Source: Collinsella aerofaciens (lineage in GTDB: Bacteria > Actinomycetota > Coriobacteriia > Coriobacteriales > Coriobacteriaceae). Taken from it: a DNA stretch of 46,479 nucleotides. The position numbers and the translations under genes are program-made. Each line of letters begins with the position of its first letter. Position 1 is the first letter of the stretch. Below, piece by piece: positions 23,267-31,449 of this stretch. Location: contig NZ_JAQLFP010000022.1 in NCBI RefSeq assembly GCF_028207065.1, forward strand, positions 1 through 46,479, written 5' to 3'. The notes beneath the pieces were generated by a model. That model was not told where the DNA came from. It ran no database searches and was given only the letters and a program-made list of their open reading frames with translations.

Positions 23267-23458
23267 ATAAAACTCCTTTGCGTATATCCGCTTCCCCCGG
23301 GAGCGCCGCTACGGATACGGTGCGGGAAGTCGGGTTACCAAGGGCCGTCGCGTGAGCTCGCAAACGACCGCGCACCAGTATAACCGCAAGGTAGTCATTT
23401 TGGGACGGCTGGTTTAGGTAGGCGATATACTGCTGGACAGACGAAAGGAGCGCCGACG

Positions 23459-24310
23459 ATGCTTAATGGGTGCGCATATATATTGACGGTCGACGTGGGC
23501 AACACGTTCATTCGCTTTGGCCTGTTTGCCGAGGATTCGGCCGCGGCGCAGGAATGTCCGCTTGCGACATGCGAGATCACGACGCCGTCGAGCATTACGG
23601 CCGACGAAGCGCGCATGCGACTTGTGCAGGTCATGGGCGCGCTCGCCGCCGATGCAGGTGTGCCCGGGGTGCTTGCACCCGCCGCGGCCGTGCTGAGCTG
23701 TGTAGTCCCGGCGCTCGAGCGCCCGTGGAAGGCGGCACTTTCCCGCACCTGCACGGGGCGCGTGCTCACCGTGGGGCCGGGACTTAAGAGCGGCATGCCT
23801 GTGCACTACGATGACCCGGCCGAGATCGGTCCCGACCGCATCGCCGATGCCGTGGCGGCCCGCGCCGTCTACGGATCGCCGTGCATCGTGATTGACCTGG
23901 GCACGACGACTAATATCGAGGTCATCGACGCGCGCGGCACCTTTGTCGGCGGCGTCATCGCGCCGGGTCTGGCGCTCGGCGCCCGCTCGCTCTCGGCTGC
24001 TGCGGCACGCCTGCCGCAGGTCGAGCCCTCGGCACCCACACATGTAATCGGCCGCAACACGCGCGAGGCCATGCGTTCGGGCGTGGTTCTGGGCGAGGTG
24101 GCACGCATCGACGGCATGCTCGACATGGTGCTTGCCGAGATGCGCGCGACCAAGGCCGCGGGGGAGGGCAGCGTGCCCATCGTCATTACTGGCGACGATG
24201 CCGAGGCACTTGCGGCGCTGGTCGGCCATAGCCTGACGGTCGACGATGCGCTGACGCTGCGGGGTCTCGCCGAGCTCTACCACATCAATCAAAAGCCCCG
24301 TCGCGCGTAG
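23459..24310 (+). CDS. coaX: Type III pantothenate kinase
   Basis: A 283-residue ASKHA-fold kinase that phosphorylates pantothenate in the first step of coenzyme A synthesis. The phosphate-binding TVDVGNT is at about 10-16, the GPDRIAD motif with catalytic Asp127 at 124-130, and IDLGTTTNIEVID at about 145-157. It ends with GGVIAPGLALGARSLSAAAARLP, typical of CoaX. It is slightly longer than the 255-260 residues usual for the family. GAAAGGAGC precedes ATG 23459. A -10-like TATACT lies at 23426-23431. It is followed closely by the dCMP deaminase gene. Confidence 0.93.
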   Translation: MLNGCAYILTVDVGNTFIRFGLFAEDSAAAQECPLATCEITTPSSITADEARMRLVQVMGALAADAGVPGVLAPAAAVLSCVVPALERPWKAALSRTCTGRVLTVGPGLKSGMPVHYDDPAEIGPDRIADAVAARAVYGSPCIVIDLGTTTNIEVIDARGTFVGGVIAPGLALGARSLSAAAARLPQVEPSAPTHVIGRNTREAMRSGVVLGEVARIDGMLDMVLAEMRATKAAGEGSVPIVITGDDAEALAALVGHSLTVDDALTLRGLAELYHINQKPRRA

Positions 24311-24352
24311 CGATGGGGCGGTGGTACAAAAACGTCTCCACCTTTCACCTGC

Positions 24353-24358
24353 TACAAT
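24353..24358 (+). promoter_or_regulatory. Extended -10 promoter candidate for the dCMP deaminase gene
   Basis: TGC-TACAAT (extended -10, TACAAT at 24353-24358) lies 35 bp before the start codon. No clear -35 is seen. It would give a short leader containing the GGAGGTG ribosome-binding site. Confidence 0.4.
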
Positions 24359-24392
24359 GGGTCAAACTATTGCGATTTCGGAGGTGTCTGCC

Positions 24393-24917
24393 ATGTCGGA
24401 CGATCTTCATCAAACCGCGTCGGGCAAGCGCCGCGACGTTATTAGCTGGGACGAGTTCTTTATGAGCGTGGCCATCGCCGCGCAGCGCCGCAGCAAGGAC
24501 CCCAACACGCAGGTGGGAGCGTGCATCGCCAGCACCAACCACCGCATCCTTTCGGTGGGCTACAACGGTACTCCCTCGGCGCTCAACGACGACTTTTTCC
24601 CGTGGGGCACGAGCGACGACCCGTTGCAGGATAAGCACAACTACGTGGTGCATGCCGAGGCCAACGCCGTGCTCAACTACCGTGGCTCGCTCAAGGACCT
24701 CGAGGGTTCCACGGTTTACGTCACGCTGTTTCCGTGCCACGACTGCGCCAAGATCCTGGCGCAGGTGGGCGTGGGCGAGGTCGTCTACCTGGACAATAAG
24801 TATGCCGAAACCGATGACGGCCGTATCAGTCGCCGCATTCTCGATTCCTGCGGCATTAGCTACCGCCAGGTCATCGTCGATGTCCAGATTGGTACCGGGG
24901 GACAGGCTCGGCAGTAG
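24393..24917 (+). CDS. Deoxycytidylate (dCMP) deaminase family protein
   Basis: About 174 residues. A zinc-dependent cytidine/deoxycytidylate deaminase: VHAEANAVLNY supplies His87 and Glu89, and FPCHDCAK supplies Cys115 and Cys118. dCMP deaminase makes dUMP for thymidylate synthesis in the cytosol. SWDEFFMSVAIAAQRRSKDPNTQVGA at the N-terminus is typical of the ComEB/dCMP group. The start is ATG 24393 because GGAGGTG lies 6 nt upstream; an in-frame start at 24321 has no site. Downstream, 170 bp separate it from the NifU-like gene. Confidence 0.92.
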   Translation: MSDDLHQTASGKRRDVISWDEFFMSVAIAAQRRSKDPNTQVGACIASTNHRILSVGYNGTPSALNDDFFPWGTSDDPLQDKHNYVVHAEANAVLNYRGSLKDLEGSTVYVTLFPCHDCAKILAQVGVGEVVYLDNKYAETDDGRISRRILDSCGISYRQVIVDVQIGTGGQARQ

Positions 24918-25087
24918 CGCGTGCCAACGCCAGCTGGCGGCAAAACAGCCAAAAGAGCCCCGTCCCAAATTGACTGCTCGTGAAAGTCGTGTCCGCACGC
25001 ATGGCTGGCGCCTAAGCGGGTACATGGCTGTAGTAACATAGCCCCTGTCCGCGGGCGTGCCCGCGTTATTGTGAGAAAGGAGCCCCT

Positions 25088-25366
25088 GTGGCTGTTAACG
25101 AAGAGCTGCTTAAGAAGGTTCTTGAAGAGATTCGCCCCAACCTGCAGGCCGATGGCGGCGATATGGAGTATGTGGGCGTCGACGACGAGGGTGTTGTCAA
25201 GTTGGAGCTGCAGGGCGCCTGCGCCGGCTGCCCCATGAGCTCGCTAACCCTTTCCATGGGTATCGAGCGCATCCTGAAGGAGCATGTGCCCGGCGTTACC
25301 CGTGTCGAGCAGGTCAATGCCTCCGGCGAGACCGACGACCTGTACGACGAGTACGCGCCGTTCTAA
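25088..25366 (+). CDS. NifU C-terminal-domain protein (Fe-S cluster scaffold/carrier)
   Basis: A 92-residue stand-alone NifU-like domain. The cluster-binding CAGC motif is Cys45 and Cys48 in LQGACAGCPMSSLTL, preceded by IRPNLQADGGDMEYV, both hallmarks of the family. Such proteins carry or assemble [4Fe-4S] clusters, which would serve Fe-S enzymes such as the large activase. The start is GTG 25088 with AAAGGAG 7 nt upstream. A short palindrome GCGGGC-GT-GCCCGC lies in its leader, near 25049-25062. Confidence 0.92.
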   Translation: MAVNEELLKKVLEEIRPNLQADGGDMEYVGVDDEGVVKLELQGACAGCPMSSLTLSMGIERILKEHVPGVTRVEQVNASGETDDLYDEYAPF

Positions 25367-25475
25367 GATGCGAAAGCTGCGGACGGCATACTCCGCATAG
25401 ACGTTACGCCCAAATATGCGGCTGCGAGCGTAAGGCCCGCGGCCGCATTTGTATGTAGGGAGTAGGAGGGTCGAC

Positions 25476-26297
25476 ATGCTCAACGACTTCTACCATATGC
25501 TTGATCCCGTCGCGATTTCGGCGGGGCCCATCACGATTTACTGGTATGGTCTGGCCTATGTGGTCGGAGCTCTGCTCACGGCGGTCGTCATGTATCGCAC
25601 GCAGCGTCGCTGGGGCTTTAGCATCACGATTGACGACCTGACGAGCGTCGTGGTCGGTGTGGTCTTTGGCCTTATCATCGGCGCCCGCCTGTTCTACGTC
25701 ATCTTTTACGGCGACGGCTACTACTGGGCACATCCGCTCGAGATCTTTGCCACCAACGAAGGCGGCATGAGCTTCCACGGTGGCCTGGTCGGCGGCATTA
25801 TCGGCGGCATCATCGTGTGCCGCATGTATAAGCTCGATGCATGGACTCTGGCAGACCTTGCTGTCATCGGCGCGCCGCTGGCCCTGTGCCTGGGCCGTTG
25901 TGCCAACTTTGTCAACGGTGAGCTGTGGGGCAAGCCGACCGATCTGCCCTGGGGTGTGGTCTTTGGCGGGACTGCGGGCGATATGCCGCGTCACCCCTCC
26001 CAACTCTACGAGGCATTTCTTGAGGGCATTGTGCTCTTTTGCATTCTGCAGGTGCTCAGCCGCAAAAAGCCGCTGCTGCCCCAGGGCACGTTTATGGGCG
26101 TGTTTGTGATGGGTTACGGCATCGTCCGCTTCCTCGTCGAGTTCGTGCGCGTGCCCGACGCCCAGCTTGGCTATCTGCTGGGCGGCGTCATCACGATGGG
26201 TCAGCTGCTGAGCCTTCCGCTCGTTATTGCGGGCCTGGCGCTCATCATCTTCGCCCGACACCGCAATCGCCCCCAGCGCATCTACCTCGACGCTTAA
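25476..26297 (+). CDS. lgt: Prolipoprotein diacylglyceryl transferase
   Basis: About 273 residues, membrane-embedded with about seven helices. Lgt transfers diacylglyceryl from phosphatidylglycerol to the lipobox Cys of prolipoproteins, such as the binding protein at 3557-4552. Motifs include SFHGGLVGG (His101) and the signature GRCANFVNGELWG at about 140-152 with Arg141, Asn144 and Asn147. ATG 25476 is preceded by TAGGAGGG. It is followed by two palindromic repeats and the DUF6020 gene. Confidence 0.94.
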   Translation: MLNDFYHMLDPVAISAGPITIYWYGLAYVVGALLTAVVMYRTQRRWGFSITIDDLTSVVVGVVFGLIIGARLFYVIFYGDGYYWAHPLEIFATNEGGMSFHGGLVGGIIGGIIVCRMYKLDAWTLADLAVIGAPLALCLGRCANFVNGELWGKPTDLPWGVVFGGTAGDMPRHPSQLYEAFLEGIVLFCILQVLSRKKPLLPQGTFMGVFVMGYGIVRFLVEFVRVPDAQLGYLLGGVITMGQLLSLPLVIAGLALIIFARHRNRPQRIYLDA

Positions 26298-26309
26298 CCA
26301 CCACATACG

Positions 26310-26338
26310 ACCACAAAGGGGGCAGGCACCTTTGTGGT
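26310..26338. repeat. GGGCAGG-core palindrome after lgt
   Basis: Arms ACCACAAAGG (26310-26319) and CCTTTGTGGT (26329-26338) enclose GGGCAGGCA. It begins 12 bp after the lgt stop codon. The core resembles the other palindromes, and the stem differs. Confidence 0.65.
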
Positions 26339-26367
26339 GGTTTGCTGGGCAATGATGACAGAACCGT

Positions 26368-26422
26368 AACGTTTCCCCAGATAAAACCTGCCAAAATAAA
26401 CCTGTCCCTTTTTGGCAGGTTT
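26368..26422 (-). repeat. Palindromic intergenic repeat, copy 2 (inverted)
   Basis: On the minus strand AAACCTGCCAAAA and TTTTGGCAGGTTT (plus 26410-26422 and 26384-26396) form a perfect 13-bp stem around AGGGACAGGTTTA, followed by the shared tail ATCTGGGGAAACGT. It lies just before the DUF6020 gene. Compared with copy 1, one stem pair has changed from A-T to G-C on both sides. Confidence 0.85.
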
Positions 26423-26441
26423 CTAGAAAGGCTTTCGGACT

Positions 26442-28625
26442 GTGAAGGATTCCGATCTCTCCACAACGGCTGCGCGCGACGCTGCCCGCATCGTCTGGTT
26501 TAAGCGCTACCCCGCCAAGCAGACGCTCATCGCATTTCTGCTCGCGCTGTTGGCGACCACGGCGTTTTCCATCGATCCCGCCCCGGTGTCGAGCAACGCA
26601 GTCTTGGCGATTGACCCCAAAGCCTCGGGCATGCTGTACGTGTGCTACGAGGTGCTCCTCTCGTTTGCCGGCCATACCGACGCGGTCATGCTGCTTGCGC
26701 TTGCCTGCCTGCTCACGCTGCCGTTTCGCTACGTATTCTTTGGCCGTGGCGACACCTGGCGCCCGTCGATCATTCTGCCGTCGCTGTTTTTCGCCATCTG
26801 CATGGTGTTCGGCCGCAGCTACGACCTCACCGACTCGGCCGAGATTGTTCTTGGCGACAAGGCCCGCATCATCTGTGCCTGGATTGGCGGCGCGGGCTGG
26901 ATGCTCTTGGCGATCGTTGCCTTCTACCTGGCTTTTGAGTGTCTAGATTGGCTGAGCTCTCGGCGCATTCCGTTTTCCGAAGCGCACTTTGGCCGCGTAT
27001 GGCGTGTGGCTCACGCCGTGCTCTCGGCCCATCCCTTTGCCGGGCCCTTCCTGGTGCTTATGATCGCCTGGGCGCCCACGCTCATCGCTTCGCTGCCCGG
27101 CCTTTTTATGGGAGATACGGGTGCGCAGATTCGCCAGTGGTTCAACTATCCCAACGGCACGAGCGACTACCTGCGCCTACTCAACCCCAATGTCCTGCTC
27201 AACGGGCATCACCCGGTCGTGCACACGGCTATCATCGGCTCGTGCGTGCAGCTGGGGCTTTCGCTGTTCAACAGCGCTAACGCGGGCCTCATCATCTATA
27301 CCTGCGCTCAATTTGTCATCACGGCTGCCTGCATGGCCTATTCCATTTCGTCGCTGCGCAAACTGGGCGTGAGCCTGCCGGTTCGCGGTGCGATCCTGCT
27401 GTTCTTTGCGTTTATGCCGATGTTCTCTAACTACGCGGCCCTGCTCACCAAAGACGTGCTCTTTGCCGACGCGTTTTTGGTGCTGCTGGTACAGACCGTC
27501 AAGCTCGTGGCATGTGGCTTGCCCCGTCGTGATGCCAATGTCGAGCGGGCGGGCGAGAAAGCCCCCGTGCTCTTTGCGCGCCACGACTGGCTGTTGCTTG
27601 CGCTGGCTGCCATGGGTTCCACGTTTTTGCGCAATGGCGGCCTGGTCTTTCCGTTGGCGGCCTGCGTGATTGCGGCGGCGTTTTGCGCATGGGATGTACA
27701 TGTCGCTCGTCGTGCGGCTAAGCAGACGGGCACCGCGGTCTCATGCGCCACGCCGCGCTTCCGCTGGGTTGGCGTCCTCGCGGTGCTCGCACTCTGCCTT
27801 GCCTCTAATATGTACTTCACCAAGGTCTTTATGCCGGCGCACGACATTACGCCTGGTTCCAAGCGCGAAATCCTCTCGATTCCGTTCCAGCAGACGGCTC
27901 GTTTCGTCCAAAAGCACGACGGCCTCAACTCGGGTGTCAACCCTACGGTTAAGGAGGACGGTACTATCGTGGAGGCTCCTTGCGACGGCTTGGTGACCGA
28001 CGATGAGCGTGCCGTGATCGACCGTGTGCTCAAGTACGACAATCTGGGCCGCCGCTACAACCCGGATAAGTCGGACGCCGTCAAAAATTGCTTTAACGAG
28101 TACGCCTCGCAGGAGGACATCAAGGCCTATTTTGAGGTCTGGGCGCAGATGTTCAAAAAGGATCCCGAGTGCTACATCTCGGCGCTCATCAATAACTACT
28201 ACGGCTACTTTTATCCGAGTGCCCGCGATGCGTGGGTCTACAGCACGGCGCGCAGTGCCGAGATTATGGCGAAGCCCGATAACCTCAAGTACTTTGACTT
28301 CCATCCGGTCGATAGCAAGGTTGTGCGCTGGTGCGACCACCTGATCAACCTGTATCGCGTGGCGGTGCAGCGCATTCCGTTTATCTCGCTCACCATGAGC
28401 TCGGCCACCTATGTGTGGATTATGATCGCCGTGGTGGTCTACCTGTTGCGCCGCCATTCGTGGCGCGGGCTGGCCATTTGGGTGCCGCTGCTGGGCGTGC
28501 TCGCCGTGTGTCTGATCGGTCCCTGCAACGGTTCGACCTATATGCGCTACCTGTATCCGGTTATCGCCTGCATGCCCTTTGCCATCGGCGCCACCATCAC
28601 TCGCAGCGACCTTCTCTGGTCCTAA
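26442..28625 (+). CDS. DUF6020-type polytopic membrane protein
   Basis: A 727-residue protein with about 14 hydrophobic segments. I recognise it as DUF6020-like, a family of uncharacterised membrane proteins in Actinobacteria and Firmicutes. Characteristic features are PGLFMGDTGAQIRQWFNYPNG (about 213-233) and HHPVVHTAIIGSCVQLG (near 257-273), a GT-C-glycosyltransferase-like pattern with an Asp after an early membrane pair. An extracellular domain of about 140 residues (about 480-640) is followed by three C-terminal helices. A transferase function is speculation. The start is GTG 26442 with a weak AGAAAGG site 10 nt upstream. Palindromic repeats lie on both sides. Confidence 0.75.
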   Translation: MKDSDLSTTAARDAARIVWFKRYPAKQTLIAFLLALLATTAFSIDPAPVSSNAVLAIDPKASGMLYVCYEVLLSFAGHTDAVMLLALACLLTLPFRYVFFGRGDTWRPSIILPSLFFAICMVFGRSYDLTDSAEIVLGDKARIICAWIGGAGWMLLAIVAFYLAFECLDWLSSRRIPFSEAHFGRVWRVAHAVLSAHPFAGPFLVLMIAWAPTLIASLPGLFMGDTGAQIRQWFNYPNGTSDYLRLLNPNVLLNGHHPVVHTAIIGSCVQLGLSLFNSANAGLIIYTCAQFVITAACMAYSISSLRKLGVSLPVRGAILLFFAFMPMFSNYAALLTKDVLFADAFLVLLVQTVKLVACGLPRRDANVERAGEKAPVLFARHDWLLLALAAMGSTFLRNGGLVFPLAACVIAAAFCAWDVHVARRAAKQTGTAVSCATPRFRWVGVLAVLALCLASNMYFTKVFMPAHDITPGSKREILSIPFQQTARFVQKHDGLNSGVNPTVKEDGTIVEAPCDGLVTDDERAVIDRVLKYDNLGRRYNPDKSDAVKNCFNEYASQEDIKAYFEVWAQMFKKDPECYISALINNYYGYFYPSARDAWVYSTARSAEIMAKPDNLKYFDFHPVDSKVVRWCDHLINLYRVAVQRIPFISLTMSSATYVWIMIAVVVYLLRRHSWRGLAIWVPLLGVLAVCLIGPCNGSTYMRYLYPVIACMPFAIGATITRSDLLWS

Positions 28626-28660
28626 TTTGGTGCAAAGGGGACAGGTTGCTTTGCACCAAA
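28626..28660. repeat. GGGACAGG-core palindrome at the DUF6020 stop codon
   Basis: Perfect 12-bp arms TTTGGTGCAAAG (28626-28637) and CTTTGCACCAAA (28649-28660) enclose GGGACAGGTTG. It begins at the base after the stop codon. Core and layout match the other members, but the stem sequence is its own. Confidence 0.75.
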
Positions 28661-28790
28661 GGATGGCATCATCACGACGCCTTCATTTTGGGGTTTATCT
28701 CGCAGGCCAGTAGGTATATCATAACGACGTTTGTTTATATTGCCCGAGCATCTGCGCTGGGCTTTAGGTCAAAACCGATAGGAGACACGT

Positions 28791-29597
28791 ATGTCCGGAC
28801 ACTCTAAGTGGGCCACAACCAAGCATCGTAAGGGCGCGCAGGACGCCAAGCGTTCCGCCCTCTTCTCCAAGCTGAGCCGCAACATCACCGTTGCTGCCCG
28901 TCTCGGCGGTGACCCGCTGCCCGAGAACAACGCCAGCCTCGCCGCTGCCGTTGCTAAGGCCAAGGCTCAGTCCATGCCCAAGGACAAGATCAAGTCCGCT
29001 ATCGACAAGGCCTTTGGTTCGGGTGCCGATGCCGCCGTCTACGAGAACATCGTGTACGAGGGCTATGGTCCCGCCGGTGTCGCCGTCTATGTTGACTGCC
29101 TGACCGACAACCGCAACCGTACTGCCGCCGATGTCCGTTCCGCCTTCTCCCACGCTGGTGGCAACCTGGGCACCTCCGGCTCCGTCGCCTTCCAGTTTGA
29201 GCGCAAGGGCCAGATCGTCGTCGCCAAGGAGATCCTGGACGAGAACGCCAAGAAGGAGACCATGATCGCCAACGGTGCTGCCGGTGACGAGGATGAGTTC
29301 ATGATGGCCATCGCCGAGGCCGGTGGCGAGGACTACGAGGACGCCGGCGAGGAGTGGATCGTCTGGACCGCTGCTAACGACGTCATGGCTGTCTCCAAGG
29401 CACTCGAGGAGCAGGGCGTCCAGGTCAAGGGTTCCGAGACCACCATGGTTCCGACCACCCCGACCGAGGTCTCCGGTACCGACGCCAAGAAGGTTCAGCG
29501 CCTCATCGACCGTCTCGAGGAGCTCGACGACGTCCAGGACGTCTACAGCACCATGGACATGACCGACGAGGTCATCGCTGCCCTCGAGGAGGAGTAG
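28791..29597 (+). CDS. YebC/PmpR-family DNA-binding regulator
   Basis: A 268-residue protein, somewhat longer than the usual 240-250. The N-terminus SGHSKWATTKHRKGAQDAKRSALFSKL is the family hallmark, and GPAGVAVYVDCLTDNRNRTAADVR (about 84-107) is strongly conserved. The C-terminal third carries acidic stretches (GDEDEFMMAIAEAGGEDYED). YebC proteins act as transcription regulators, and some have been linked to translation at difficult sequences. Expected to be cytosolic. GGAGACACGT precedes ATG 28791. It is followed by a hairpin and a terminator, so it is monocistronic. Confidence 0.92.
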   Translation: MSGHSKWATTKHRKGAQDAKRSALFSKLSRNITVAARLGGDPLPENNASLAAAVAKAKAQSMPKDKIKSAIDKAFGSGADAAVYENIVYEGYGPAGVAVYVDCLTDNRNRTAADVRSAFSHAGGNLGTSGSVAFQFERKGQIVVAKEILDENAKKETMIANGAAGDEDEFMMAIAEAGGEDYEDAGEEWIVWTAANDVMAVSKALEEQGVQVKGSETTMVPTTPTEVSGTDAKKVQRLIDRLEELDDVQDVYSTMDMTDEVIAALEEE

Positions 29598-29601
29598 CGC
29601 C

Positions 29602-29621
29602 TGCACGGGTTAAGCCGTGCA
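29602..29621 (+). other. Short hairpin after yebC
   Basis: TGCACGG (29602-29608) pairs with CCGTGCA (29615-29621) around a 6-nt loop, directly after the stop codon. It may stabilise the 3' end. No T-run follows. Confidence 0.45.
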
Positions 29622-29666
29622 TATCTGGGCATAATGAAGCGAGCATGCAAGCCTCGTGGAATAGAT

Positions 29667-29708
29667 GAGCCGGATCCGCGTGCGTATGGCACCGGACCCG
29701 GCTCTTTT
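29667..29708 (+). terminator. Rho-independent terminator after yebC, overlapping the next -10
   Basis: GAGCCGGATCCG (29667-29678) pairs with CGGACCCGGCTC (29693-29704), with one mismatch, followed by TTTT. The T-run overlaps a perfect TATAAT at 29708-29713, a candidate -10 for the AmaP gene cluster, though without a clear -35. Confidence 0.8.
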
Positions 29709-29763
29709 ATAATGATGCGAATCGTTTTGCATTCTGTGGATCGAGATTTGAAGGGAGCGCCGC

Positions 29764-30309
29764 ATGCGCGTGCTCAAACGAGCCCTAGCGATCGTATATC
29801 TTGCCGCCGCCGTCGTGGCGCTGGGCACGTTGGTCTGCCAGTTTTGGGGGCCATATACCTACCGCTTTATGCTGCTGATGCGTGACCCCACGCCGCGCAT
29901 TGTCGTTACAGTGTGCGGCGGTGTCGTGGCGCTTGGCGTGCTGGCGGTCTTCTTCCGCCTGATGTTTGCTCGCCGCGAGCCGTCCTGCGTGCATCCGGCA
30001 GGGGAGCGCAATATCGAGGTCACGCTCGCGGCTCTCTCCTCGTGTGCCCGCGCTGCTGCCGAACGCGATGACCGCGTGATGGTCGAGCATATCGAGGCGC
30101 GCGTTCAAGGCTCCGACGAGTCGCACGTTCGTTTTAAGGTCGAGGCCATCGCGCTCGATGATAGGGACGTTGCCGCTCTTGCCACCTCGATGCAGCAGCG
30201 TATCGAGGAGGCCTGCGATACCATGCTCGGCACGCCGGGCACGACCGCGCGCGTCCGTTTTTTGCCGTCCAAGACTACCGTCCAGACCGTGGAGGTTTCC
30301 GGTGAGTGA
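29764..30309 (+). CDS. Alkaline-shock membrane-anchor protein (AmaP family)
   Basis: A 181-residue protein with two transmembrane helices (about residues 8-28 and 45-67), then a cytosolic Asp23-like domain (NIEVTLAALSSCARAAAERDD onward). In Staphylococcus, AmaP anchors Asp23 at the membrane. It heads the cluster AmaP, DUF2273, Asp23 and overlaps the next gene by 8 bp. The start ATG 29764 has GGGAGCGCC upstream; the -10-like TATAAT at 29708 could drive the cluster. Confidence 0.8.
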   Translation: MRVLKRALAIVYLAAAVVALGTLVCQFWGPYTYRFMLLMRDPTPRIVVTVCGGVVALGVLAVFFRLMFARREPSCVHPAGERNIEVTLAALSSCARAAAERDDRVMVEHIEARVQGSDESHVRFKVEAIALDDRDVAALATSMQQRIEEACDTMLGTPGTTARVRFLPSKTTVQTVEVSGE

Positions 30310-30679
30310 TACCAACCAAGACAAGACCGCCCGCACGCCGCGCCTGACGATCGATCAGAACGCTATGCCGGCAGGCGAGTCCGCCGACACCAAGCCCGAG
30401 GCCGGCGAGCAGCACGACAGCGCCGCCAACGACTTTGACGAGGCCATGGGTCTCATCAAAGGTACGGGCGCTGCTATCTGGAGCTACGCCGTGCGCCACC
30501 CCAACACTACGCTCGGCGCCGTGGCAGGTTTTATCCTCGCCGTGCTGGTACTTACGTTGGGCCTGTGGGACACGCTTGTCATCGCATTCTTTGTGCTGAT
30601 CGGCGCCGTGATCGGCCAGATTCGCGACGGCGAGAACGGTATCGTTAACTTCTTCGGCCGTCTGTTTAGCGGCCGCTAA
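30302..30679 (+). CDS. DUF2273-type small membrane protein of the Asp23 cluster
   Basis: About 125 residues. A hydrophilic, Asp/Ala-rich N-terminus of about 60 residues precedes two hydrophobic helices (TLGAVAGFILAVLVLTLGLWDTLVIAFFVLIGAVIGQI region, about 70-105) and the ending DGENGIVNFFGRLFSGR, typical of DUF2273. Start GTG 30302, inside the AmaP 3' end, has GGAGGT about 6 nt upstream, indicating coupled translation. DUF2273 proteins are regularly linked with Asp23 and AmaP in Gram-positive bacteria and are thought to belong to the same envelope complex. Confidence 0.8.
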   Translation: MSDTNQDKTARTPRLTIDQNAMPAGESADTKPEAGEQHDSAANDFDEAMGLIKGTGAAIWSYAVRHPNTTLGAVAGFILAVLVLTLGLWDTLVIAFFVLIGAVIGQIRDGENGIVNFFGRLFSGR

Positions 30680-30723
30680 TCTGTATTCGACTGTCGCATC
30701 CGTGGCAGGCATAAGGAGGAACC

Positions 30724-31245
30724 ATGGCTTTTAACACGAAGGTCGATGTGGCCGATACCGAGCTCGAGACGAACGAGGCCGTCGCCGCCGAGGCGGAGGA
30801 CGTAACGCTCGAGGACGAGGCGCTCGTCGAGGCAGAGTCCGAAGACGAGGCGGACGAGGATGACGAGGAGACGGACGAGTCCGAGGACTCGCTGACCTAT
30901 TCCAACGGCGTGATTGAGAAGATCGTCGCCATGGCCACCCGCGAGGTGCCGCACGTCCTGGGCATGAAGGGCAACCTCATGCACTTTGTGCAGGAGCAGT
31001 TTGGTGCCGAGAACCTGACCAAGGGCGTGACGGTCGAGGTCACCGACGACAATCGCGTGGTCGTCAACATCTCGGTCATCATCGAGTACGGTGCCTATGC
31101 GCCTGCGATCTTTGACGACGTTAAGGCGCGCGTCACCGAGCGTCTTGCCGCGATGACCGGCCTTGAGGTGGCAGGCGTCAACCTGCGCATCGAGGATGTC
31201 ATCACCCCCGAGGAGTACGAGCACCGCACCAGCCAGCACGAGTAA
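30724..31245 (+). CDS. Asp23/Gls24-family envelope stress protein
   Basis: A 173-residue protein. The first 55 residues are highly acidic (runs of Glu and Asp). The conserved Asp23 domain follows: LTYSNGVIEKIVAMATREVPHVLGMKG, VTVEVTDDNRVVVNISVIIEYG and VNLRIEDVITPEE. Asp23 is an abundant cytosolic protein that clusters at the membrane through AmaP and affects cell-envelope homeostasis. AAGGAGGAACC precedes ATG 30724. The stop codon is overlapped by the start of a palindromic repeat. A terminator follows at 31298. Confidence 0.92.
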   Translation: MAFNTKVDVADTELETNEAVAAEAEDVTLEDEALVEAESEDEADEDDEETDESEDSLTYSNGVIEKIVAMATREVPHVLGMKGNLMHFVQEQFGAENLTKGVTVEVTDDNRVVVNISVIIEYGAYAPAIFDDVKARVTERLAAMTGLEVAGVNLRIEDVITPEEYEHRTSQHE

Positions 31246-31295
31246 CCTACCAAAAAGGGATGTTTATTTTGGCAGGTTTTATCTGCGAAAACGTT
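31244..31295 (+). repeat. Palindromic intergenic repeat, copy 3, starting in the asp23 stop codon
   Basis: AACCTACCAAAA (31244-31255) pairs with TTTTGGCAGGTT (31267-31278), with one mismatch. The loop is shortened (AGGGATGTTTA) and the shared tail ATCTG, AAACGTT follows. The element begins within the TAA at 31243-31245. It appears to be a partly decayed copy. Confidence 0.8.
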
Positions 31296-31297
31296 AA

Positions 31298-31336
31298 ACG
31301 GCCGACCGCGCAAGCAAAAGCGTGGCCGGCCGTTTT
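31298..31336 (+). terminator. Rho-independent terminator of the Asp23 cluster
   Basis: A 14-bp stem with two mismatches: ACGGCCGACCGCGC (31298-31311) with GCGTGGCCGGCCGT (31319-31332), followed by a T-run. Confidence 0.85.
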
Positions 31337-31449
31337 TGTACGCTCCCGATGTAGTCATACCGCTCGTCTAACTAAGGGTTGCAATCCCCACGTTCCGCGT
31401 TACCCTAATGGGCGCATTGTTTCCAAATTGTTAACGAGGGGTTGCCGTA

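Noticed and set aside
25404..26675. 423-residue minus-strand frame across lgt
   Set aside because: It overlaps the well-supported lgt gene and the repeats, and its product resembles no known protein.
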